Positions 15,779 through 22,194 of a stretch of 25,052 nucleotides of DNA are shown here, piece by piece. How positions within the stretch are numbered: position 1 is the stretch's first letter; each line of letters begins with the position of its first letter. This DNA is from an uncultured Desulfobacterales bacterium (GTDB lineage: Bacteria > Desulfobacterota > Desulfobacteria > Desulfobacterales > JAFDCJ01). Under the pieces are notes generated by a model. That model did no database searches and was not told the origin of the DNA. It worked only from the letters and a program-made list of their open reading frames with translations. Both the position numbers and the translations under genes were made by a program. The DNA lies in assembly GCA_945787595.1 (NCBI GenBank), contig CALZJV010000104.1:1-25052 (forward strand). Reading direction: 5' to 3'.

Positions 15779-16793
15779 TCATGTGATCTGAAACAGTTTA
15801 CGGGGGAAATCGGCGAAGGTTTCACAGCCGCCTTCGGTAACCCGGAAGGATTCGCTGCACTCAAATCCGTAGTTGTCCATCCACATGCCCAAAATCATGT
15901 GAAACCTTGCGCCAGACCCGCTCGACATCCTCGCAACGCATGCCCGGCTTGATTGCCTCGAGGGCCAGATTGAGCCCTTCCACCGTGTGATCGGCTAAAC
16001 TGGAAAGCTTTTCGGGCGGGTTTTTGCCCAGGTACGCGGTACGGGCAAGCGGGGAGTGATAGCGATGGCGGCAGGCTGCCAGTTCCAGGTTCACCATCTG
16101 TTCGCTTTTATAGGGTTCGTCGGTCCAGGTGAGGTGTGGTGCCGAGGTTTTTTCTCCCGTAGGCATCATTGGTACGATGGCAGGATAATCCCCACCGAAT
16201 TCTGAAGTACCGGACATCTGGGTCTGATAAACCGCAGCTACGGCGTCACATTCCCGAACTCCAGGCGAAAGCTTATCCAGAGCGGTCTGCATGACCTTTT
16301 CGGAGATTTTGCCGGCTTGTTTCATGTACTCGATTTCCCGACCGGACTTGACAATCCGTACCCAGGAAACCAGCAAATTACCATCTTTAAAGTTTGCCCT
16401 AGGCAGGTCTTTTTGGAGTTCAACGAATTCCAGGCCAATGGACTTTTTGTCCCATCCCCGGCCCTTGATTTCGCCGGCTATAAAATTCATGGGGTGCTTA
16501 ACGGTGGACTGAACGTAATCATCCGGATATCCAATGATGTTATCCCCGGATAAAAAAGTGGTGTGGCGTGCCCCGTTGGCGTCCATACCGCGCCCGATCC
16601 AGAAGGGCTGCTCTTGGTCCAGTGAAACGACGACTGCCTGGGGAACGTAAAAAGACCAACCATCGTAACCGGTCAGGTAATTCATGTTGGCCGGATCGCA
16701 GACGATCAGCACATCGATCCCGGCATCTGTCATCCGCGATTTGGTCTTGCGGATGCGCTCAAGGTATTCTTCTGTCCGAAACAAGGCCATCAT
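15779..16793 (-). pseudogene. M24 hydrolase (ectoine-hydrolase/creatinase-like), copy 3: internal deletion and frameshift
   Basis: From ATG (16793 or 16790, with AAGGAGAGG just upstream) the frame gives a normal M24 N-domain (PANMNYLTGYDGWSFYVPQA, WIGRGMDANGARHTTF, YVQSTVKHPMNFI) and half the catalytic domain (FGGDYPAIVPMMPTGEKTSA, PHLTW, NLELAACRHRYHSPLARTAY). A segment of about 40 codons is then missing, the part holding the GYPPDWGE motif in the intact copy. At about 15905-15915 the sequence rejoins in another frame: RFHMILGMWMDNYGFECSES, then FRVTEGGCETFADFPRKLFQ and a TGA at 15779-15781. Read in the first frame it ends at 15861 with 14 aberrant residues. Loss of the conserved active-site segment should inactivate it. 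It sits in an otherwise intact operon, flanked by two related repeat elements. Confidence 0.85.
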
Positions 16794-16806
16794 CCTCTCC
16801 TTCCGA

Positions 16807-16925
16807 ATTATTGAATATTTTCGATTGAATATTAAATACTTGTGGAATGCTGTCGATTTAAAAAAGACAGAGCATAGCGATTCATTCAATCTTCAATCTT
16901 CAATCTTCAATTTTCAATAGTCAAT
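16807..16925. repeat. Second palindromic element sharing the core of the one at 15576
   Basis: The left arm has ATTGAATATT units at a 14-bp spacing (16809-16833). The right arm is TTCAATC heptamers (16885-16919). The core at 16845-16882 has CTGTCGATTT, an A-run and GACAGAGCATAGCGATTC, nearly identical to the element at 15576, in the same orientation. The arms differ in sequence from that element although the cores match. It separates the M24 pseudogene from the aminotransferase. Confidence 0.8.
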
Positions 16926-16934
16926 TCCAGCTTG

Positions 16935-18107
16935 TCAGGACTTCAGCGCTTCGACCCCGCACTGGATGCGGGCGATACCCTCCTTTAACTGCCCTATACT
17001 TGCTGCAAAGGAAAGACGTACATAACCTTCCCCCGCTTTGCCGAATATGCTCCCCGGCACAACAGCGACCTTATGTTCCTTGATCAGATATCTGGCGAAT
17101 TCCCATGAAGAGAGCCCAAAGGATGAAATATTCGGAAAAGCGTAAAACGTCGATTCCGGTTTTAGGCATTGAATTCCGTCGATGGCATTTAAGCCCTCAT
17201 GAATGATACGTCGCCTTTTATCGTATGTTTTCACCATTTCCCGAACACAGTCCTGGGGTGCCTCGATGGCGGCCAGTGCAGCCCGCTGCGCCACTGCAGT
17301 CACGCCGGAGACCATATGCTCCATCAGCTTTTCCATCTCATCGATAACTGCCGGCGGAGCGACGGTATACCCGACACGCCATCCCGTCATGGCGTAGGAC
17401 TTGGAAAGGGTAAAAGCCGATATGGTCCGCTGGGCCATCCCATCAAACGATCCGATGCTGAGGTGCTGATTCCCATCGAACAGAATATGTTCGTAGGGTT
17501 CATCCGAGAGGACGATGAGGTCATGTTCCATCGCCAGCTGGGCAATGGCTCGCAGGATGTTTGCATCAAAGATGGCTCCCGTGGGATTGGAGGGGGTGTT
17601 GATGATCATTAACTTGGTCTTATCTGTGATGGCGGCCTTGATATCGTCCGGATCGACTTTGAAGCGGTTGGATTCGCGGGCGGGCACCGGAACGGGGACT
17701 CCACCGAAAAGGCGAATCTGGGAGTAGTAATCGTACCCGGGATCGATGACAATCACCTCGTCGCCCTTGTTTAATAGATGCAGACAGGTATTAAAGATTA
17801 CCTGCATGGCGCCGACGGCGACATATATGTCGGTATCAGGGTCGGCAATAATGTTGTTTTCCCGTTTGAGTTTTCGGGCAATAGCCCGTCTCAGATCTTC
17901 AAAACCTTTTGCCGGCGGATAGCGGGTATACCCTTCGTCCAGGGCCTGTTTGGCGGCATCTCTGATAAATTCAGGCGTATCAAAATCAGGTTGGCCGATC
18001 CCGAGATTGACCACATCGGGAATTTCGTCGGCCAGGGCGAACATGATGCGGATGCCCGACCACTCAACCTCATGGGTGCGGTTGGACAGATATTTGTCGA
18101 TCTTCAT
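16935..18107 (-). CDS. Class I/II pyridoxal-phosphate aminotransferase
   Basis: A 390-residue fold-type I (AspC/AlaA-like) aminotransferase. Family features: VNLGIGQPDFDTP (33-45), GYTRYPPAKGFEDLRRAIA (59-77), VAVGAMQVIFNTCLHLL, PSNPTGAI with the conserved Asn174, VLSDEPYEHI with Asp202 and Tyr205, and the PLP lysine in TLSKSYAMTGWRVGY (Lys236). The C-terminal Arg that binds the substrate carboxylate is in GYVRLSFAAS. It moves the amino group of an amino acid, probably to 2-oxoglutarate or pyruvate. It is upstream of the M24, racemase, M20 and dehydratase genes on the same strand and likely handles the amino acid they release. The exact substrate is not evident. Confidence 0.92.
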   Translation of the reverse strand: MKIDKYLSNRTHEVEWSGIRIMFALADEIPDVVNLGIGQPDFDTPEFIRDAAKQALDEGYTRYPPAKGFEDLRRAIARKLKRENNIIADPDTDIYVAVGAMQVIFNTCLHLLNKGDEVIVIDPGYDYYSQIRLFGGVPVPVPARESNRFKVDPDDIKAAITDKTKLMIINTPSNPTGAIFDANILRAIAQLAMEHDLIVLSDEPYEHILFDGNQHLSIGSFDGMAQRTISAFTLSKSYAMTGWRVGYTVAPPAVIDEMEKLMEHMVSGVTAVAQRAALAAIEAPQDCVREMVKTYDKRRRIIHEGLNAIDGIQCLKPESTFYAFPNISSFGLSSWEFARYLIKEHKVAVVPGSIFGKAGEGYVRLSFAASIGQLKEGIARIQCGVEALKS

Positions 18108-18140
18108 TAGCGGTCCTCAATGCTTCGTTTATCGTAACAG

Positions 18141-18303
18141 TTCAGCCACTAAGACACTAAGTCACAAAGAAAAGATAATGATTTCATAACAATACATAAA
18201 AGCGTTGAATTCATTTCGATAATAACTAGATGCTGCTTTTCCTTGTTGTAAGAAATTTTAAACTCTCTAAGCACCTTAGTGTCTTTGTGCCTTTGTGGCT
18301 AAA
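18141..18303. repeat. Inverted repeat with octameric CACTAAG/CACAAAG units
   Basis: The left arm (18145-18170) contains CACTAAGA, CACTAAGT, CACAAAGA at an 8-bp period. The right arm (18271-18303) is the inverted version (CTTAGTGT, CTTTGTGC, CTTTGTGG). The arms are about 100 bases apart with AT-rich sequence between. It fills the gap between the aminotransferase and the TIM-barrel gene; no gene is seen there. Similar octamer repeats are common in intergenic regions of environmental bacteria (recollection, not searched). Confidence 0.75.
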
Positions 18304-18344
18304 CAATAAAAAAAACTGGGGGCTTGCTACGGTATTTTCACCCC

Positions 18345-19319
18345 TCAAACAGCCACCGGCAGCACCAGGTCATCGGGACGTTGGGCTGAGACCTTGATCT
18401 CGGGTGCGTGACGTTGCATGATTTCCGACACGATAGCGGCGAGCTTTACCTTTTCCCTAATTAAATTTCGGTGAAAGTCTTCGGTGACCCAGGGTTTGTA
18501 GATGTCTCCCTCCGAAGTTCCGGGTTCGAATTTAAAATAACAGGGAGAAGCAATCCGCGCGATTTCGGGTGTCTCGTATGCCCTGAACATGCCGCCGAAG
18601 GAGTCGACAATGATGATATAGACATCCAGCGTAAGCCCCACCGCTCTGCGAATGGCAAGCCCCACCGCTCTGCGAATGGCGCCCAGGATCGGCAGCGACA
18701 CATCCGATATGGGGTTCATCGAGTTGGCTCCCATGGACTCAATTACCTTTGCGCCGGCCGCACTACAATATCCACCGAAAACCGAAAATTTGAAAATCGT
18801 TTCCGGCGGGACAAGACCTTCGGCACGCATCCTGTTCAAAATAAACAGCACGCCCTCGTCATAGACTAAAAAGCCCCGGTGACCGGCCTCGATGTTTCGC
18901 ATGATGTCGGCAATATGATAGGAGATATTGTCTGAGCCCCTCAGCCGAAATCCCTGCATGGCACCTTCCGAGGTGGATATTTCCTTAGATCCGGCATCCC
19001 ATCCTTTTCTGTGGCCGACGGTCATGATCATTTCAATCCCCTCGTCCCGAGCCATCTGCGCCATGGCTTTCAGTTCCTCGAAATCGCAATAGGTGGAACC
19101 GCCCACCGCCGCAATGGTACGATGAATCGATACGTTTCGTTTGCGGGCTTCGTCGATCATGGCCTCCATGGTGGATGCCCTTTCAACACCGGCGATTTCA
19201 ATGCGGTAGTTGGCGCCGTCGGGAAAAGTTTTGGTTGAGGTCGGCAGATCATAGGCATCCCGGCCGGGAATGCCTTCTTTTTCCATAAAATCTCGAATTT
19301 TCTTGATTACATCAGACAT
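18345..19319 (-). CDS. Conserved TIM-barrel protein, possibly peptidase U32-like
   Basis: A 324-residue soluble protein with alternating strand/helix pattern: YRIEIAGVERASTMEAMID, NVSIHRTIAAVGGSTYCD, AMAQMARDEGIEMIMTVGH, IADIMRNIEAGHRGFLVYDEG, IFKFSVFGGYCSAAGAKVIE, GANSMNPISDVSLPILGAI. This resembles a TIM barrel of the type often annotated as U32-family peptidase-like; the assignment is tentative and no catalytic motif is proven. It is the first gene of the minus-strand catabolic set, with a good distance to the next gene. Oddity: an exact 24-bp tandem duplication (18633-18680) repeats the peptide AIRRAVGL in frame, in a region probably forming a helix after the GAI segment, which could disturb folding. 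Function unknown. Confidence 0.6.
   Translation of the reverse strand: MSDVIKKIRDFMEKEGIPGRDAYDLPTSTKTFPDGANYRIEIAGVERASTMEAMIDEARKRNVSIHRTIAAVGGSTYCDFEELKAMAQMARDEGIEMIMTVGHRKGWDAGSKEISTSEGAMQGFRLRGSDNISYHIADIMRNIEAGHRGFLVYDEGVLFILNRMRAEGLVPPETIFKFSVFGGYCSAAGAKVIESMGANSMNPISDVSLPILGAIRRAVGLAIRRAVGLTLDVYIIIVDSFGGMFRAYETPEIARIASPCYFKFEPGTSEGDIYKPWVTEDFHRNLIREKVKLAAIVSEIMQRHAPEIKVSAQRPDDLVLPVAV
18633..18680 (-). repeat. Exact 24-bp in-frame tandem duplication
   Basis: Two identical 24-base copies (18633-18656 and 18657-18680) lie head to tail inside the TIM-barrel gene and encode eight residues twice (AIRRAVGL, joined directly). Absence of any difference points to a recent slippage event or an assembly artefact. 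Confidence 0.9.
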
Positions 19320-19861
19320 GAATTACTCCCTCATATAAGGTATTGATCATTTTTTTGACCTGTTTTACCCCCGGCTTTATAGGTTTAACGCTGTAGTCGG
19401 TAGCACCCATTTACCAATTCCGAATCAAATTTTCAATGATAATTACCCGGTTTATGCCAATCTGGTTAAACCGGAATTGACGATTGAATATTTATGGATG
19501 TCGCTCGCTCAGCGCAGGCCCTTGCGCCGTGTGTCGCTCCGTCAATTTAATCTCTATGCATGCTGTGCACGAACGGAACTCCCGCCGGAACTCCCGGAAC
19601 TCACCAAAAAATCGATGTTGACAATAAAGCCAACTTTCGCTATCCGGATGATTAATGATTCCGTTCCCTTACAAAAGTTCTTTCAAGGGAATATATCGGG
19701 GTGGTCTGGACTGTTGATGATATTGCCTTGGGTGGCGGTCCGATGATTATGCCGGAAATTCAGTTCCGGCATGGGCAAAATATGAAAACTACAAAACCAT
19801 GATCGAAACCGGACTAAAAGTAGGTAAATATTCGATTCACATTTAACGAAGGAGGCCGAAG
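19320..19861 (+). other. Non-coding stretch with decayed coding remnants upstream of mtbB copy 2
   Basis: No intact gene is present. On the plus strand several in-frame fragments look protein-like but are broken by stops and frame changes: NYPVYANLVKPELTIEYL (about 19441-19494), VDNKANFRYPDD (about 19618-19653), and a final tail VPAWAKYENYKTMIETGLKV, then GKYSIHI and a TAA at 19844-19846. The last ends 15 bases before mtbB and in the same direction, so a gene formerly cotranscribed with mtbB appears to have decayed here. I cannot name the family. The mtbB ribosome site AAGGAGG lies at 19849-19855. Confidence 0.4.
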
Positions 19862-20155
19862 ATGGGAAAAATCCAAACCAGAATTGGCAACGGAATCAGA
19901 ATTGAGATGACCGAGGCCGAGGTTAAGAAAGACCTGGCGGCGGGGACTGAGGATGCTGCCGACCGGGCTAAAATTCCCCCCCTTACCGAAGATGAATTAC
20001 GCTATTTATTTGAAATTCATAAATGCCCGGATAGAGTTGTTGGGGTTGAAAGAGGAAAAGAGGTTTGCCTGACTTACGACAGCTGTACCACCAAGATCAA
20101 GCGTGCCCACGTGTCAGTCAGCAAGATTCAATCACTGCAGATCTTTGAAAGAGCA

Positions 20156-20171
20156 TTGGGAGCTTGGGAGC
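20156..20171 (+). repeat. 8-bp tandem duplication causing the mtbB copy 2 frameshift
   Basis: TTGGGAGC occurs twice head to tail (20156-20163 and 20164-20171). Deleting either copy restores the reading frame and the conserved MtbB sequence with no other change. Confidence 0.93.
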
Positions 20172-20913
20172 TGATACGCTGGAGCTCGCGCATATAGACT
20201 ACAGTTTTAAACCGGTAAAACCCATCGTGGTTTTTGAGAAACCCATCATGGAACAGGCCCTATTGATAACAATTCCGGCCCTTTTTTATGGTGCGATGCC
20301 GAATCTGGGGTTGTACAGCCAGCCTGACGGCCCCTGTCCAAATCCAATGGATCTGTTACCCCAGGGCAAGATTGCCGAAGGCAGGGCCTCTTTTGAAGAA
20401 GCAGTTGAGTATGCCGTAAAAGATATGGTCTATGTGGGCAGTGAAATGTATGAAACCGGCGCAGATGGCATTAATTTTGACACCACCGGTGCTGCAGGGG
20501 ATGCGGAGTTCCTGGCGGCGCTTAAAGCAGCGGAGATTCTCAGAAAGAAGTATCCCGAGATGGGCATTGAAATGGGCATGGCGTCGGAATTCATTTTAGG
20601 GCTGCATGGTGAGTTGGAATACAATGGGGTTCGGTTGGCGGGACTCTATCCCCATGACCAGGTCGGACTGGCGCAAAAGGCAGGGGTTAATATTTTCGGG
20701 CCTGCCATAAATATTGTCACGAACAAATCCACGCCCTTCAACCTGTCCCGGTCTGTCACTTACACAAAAGCCTGTTCTGAAGCCGCTGATATACCCGTAC
20801 ATGCCAATCTTGGTATGGGCGTAGGCGGCGTTCCCATCGTAATTTCTCCGCCCGTGGATGCCCTGACAAGGGCCTCAAAAGCACACGTGGAAATTTGCAG
20901 ATTGGACGGTTTG

Positions 20914-20916
20914 TAG
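20914..20916 (+). other. Pyrrolysine (UAG) codon of mtbB copy 2
   Basis: The codons read R-L-D-G-L-TAG-V-G-V-G-D-P. The frame continues open for 114 more codons of clear MtbB sequence to a TAA at 21259-21261. It is in register with the amber of copy 1. Confidence 0.92.
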
Positions 20917-21264
20917 GTGGGTGTCGGTGATCCTTACGGAATGCATGCTGCACATGCAATCGTTTCGGGGATGGGCGGAATACGCACTGCCGGAGATCTG
21001 GTAGCGCGTTTGCAGCTGAACCGATCGATGAAAATCGACGCGGCTAAAAAATATGTGGCGGATAAACTCGGGGCTTCAGTGGCTGATATTGCAGATGAGG
21101 TTGCTATGCGGGAAATCAGGGAAGACATGGACATCGGAACCCTCAATGAGAGCCCCGGCGTGGCCAAAGGCATTGACGCCAAGTTTCGGATTGCCAGAAT
21201 ACTTGATCTTGAAATAAACAGTGTGAACCTGTTTAAGCAAAGAATAGAATCCGGATTTTAAAAG

Positions 21265-21450
21265 CGCATCATTTAAATAAATTAAAAGAACTATCGCGAT
21301 TGTCAGTCCCCGGTAAAACAAATATTGCCACTGATAATTTCGGGCCTCTACCATATAACGAATGATCAAAGCTCCAAATGACCAAAGCGTTCCAGCAAAA
21401 CAGACCAAAAAGAAGCCTTTCAGATGATCCCTATCGCTATTTTTTAACAT
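21265..21450 (-). pseudogene. Truncated EamA-family (DMT) transporter, N-terminal fragment
   Basis: From ATG at 21450 the minus strand encodes LKGFFLVCFAGTLWSFGALIIRYM, a segment with glycine and charged loop residues (EARNYQWQYLFYRG) and a second helix LTIAIVLLIYL. These are the first two membrane segments of EamA/DMT permeases. After about 60 residues the sequence runs into the antisense of the mtbB copy 2 end, so eight further helices are missing. The break coincides with the mtbB stop region (21259-21270), marking a recombination edge. In the open frame it continues as meaningless residues to 21076. Confidence 0.7.
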
Positions 21451-21823
21451 AGCCCGCTTATACCTTGAAGCCTTGAGATTCTAAGTCCATCCTCATAATC
21501 GAATGGAATTATACCGGTAGCCCATCCCGTACCCGGCAAAGTTTGGAGTATAGTCAAATATCTAATTTTTGGCTCCTGTTCAACAAAATTTAATTCAGTG
21601 GGATGGCGATCACACACTTTACCTTTTTTTGGGTTGATTGAGTTTGTCACATAGCGGCGCTTTTGATCGGATTTTATCCTAATAATCTGGTTCAAACACC
21701 TTGACTTTAATTGGATACAACTTATTTTAACCTGATTTAGCGGGGGCAGCAGGCAAATGGCCGACTCATCGAAGATGGGCCTAAATTGACATTAAGTTTA
21801 ACCTACTGTGAGACGAGGTTACC
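21451..21823. other. Intergenic stretch without a recognised gene
   Basis: On the minus strand an 83-codon frame (21695-21444) is open, but it has no family resemblance I can recognise and no convincing ribosome site, so I do not call it. The plus-strand start of the next gene has a weak ACGAGG site at about 21812-21817. No repeat or terminator stands out. Confidence 0.4.
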
Positions 21824-22132
21824 ATGAGCATCAAAAAACAATATCTAAAAACCAAACCGGTGTGCAAAGTCACATTTCGGATCTCTGAAAAATTAGGAAA
21901 TTCAGCCGGAACCGCACATGTGGTCGGCGAATTTAACAACTGGGATTTTTTCTCGACTCCTATGAAAAAATTAAAAAAAGGGGCGTTTACGGCAACTTTG
22001 GATCTGGAGAAAGGGCGGGAATACCAGTTTCGCTACCTGCTGGACAAAAAGAACTGGGAAAATGATGCCAATGCGGACAGATTTGAGGTGACACCATTCG
22101 GTGATAGTGAAAATTCAGTGATTGCCCTTTAA
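21824..22132 (+). CDS. CBM48/isoamylase-early-set-like small protein
   Basis: A 102-residue single-domain protein matching the glycogen-binding/isoamylase N-terminal fold: VCKVTFRISEKLGNSAGTA, then the signature VVGEFNNWD (about 35-43), TPMKKLKKGAFTATLDLEKG, YQFRYLLDKKNWENDANAD and the C-terminal strand FEVTPFGDSENSVIAL. Stand-alone domains of this type are common in Desulfobacterota; proposed roles are glycogen binding or kinase-associated sensing, but none is proven. It has no signal peptide. It is not obviously linked to the catabolic genes and probably belongs to the neighbouring chromosome. Confidence 0.85.
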   Translation: MSIKKQYLKTKPVCKVTFRISEKLGNSAGTAHVVGEFNNWDFFSTPMKKLKKGAFTATLDLEKGREYQFRYLLDKKNWENDANADRFEVTPFGDSENSVIAL

Positions 22133-22166
22133 GTGGGGATACATTCAGCACTGAAGCGCCATAAAT

Positions 22167-22194
22167 ATTCAATTTGCAATCTTCAATTTTCAAT
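22167..22194. repeat. Heptameric TTCAAT-type repeat at the 3' end of the hydantoinase gene
   Basis: Four 7-base units (ATTCAAT, TTGCAAT, CTTCAAT, TTTCAAT) run in tandem up to the minus-strand stop codon of the following gene. They match the right arm of the element at 16807 without its core, so this is an arm-only version. Confidence 0.7.

Larger units (their letters stand above)
19862..21261 (+). pseudogene. mtbB: Dimethylamine methyltransferase MtbB, copy 2: pyrrolysine codon retained, 8-bp tandem-duplication frameshift
   Basis: From an ATG with AAGGAGG 6 bases upstream, the frame encodes the MtbB N-terminus (RIGNGIRIEMTEAEVKKDL, VVGVERGKEVCLTYDS, LQIFERALGA) and then breaks at 20164. Removing one copy of the repeated TTGGGAGC restores FERALGADTLELAHIDYSF exactly and gives 463 residues. 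The rest is well conserved: LFYGAMPNLGLY, GADGINFDTTGAAGD, MGMGVGGVP and LDGL-TAG-VGVGDPYGM, with TAG again at codon 349 after correction. The C-terminus (INSVNLFKQRIESGF, TAA stop) is the normal MtbB type, better preserved than copy 1. It may be a recent pseudogene, a slippage-switched gene or a sequencing/assembly error. If intact, it would demethylate dimethylamine. Confidence 0.9.

Noticed and set aside
15861..15905. TGA ending the M24 copy 3 frame as a selenocysteine codon
   Set aside because: The residues before it do not match M24 sequence; a frame change at about 15905-15915 explains the end, and the real C-terminus is in another frame.
21444..21695. 83-codon minus-strand frame between the EamA fragment and the CBM48 gene
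   Set aside because: No family resemblance, no convincing ribosome site and unusual composition; probably chance.
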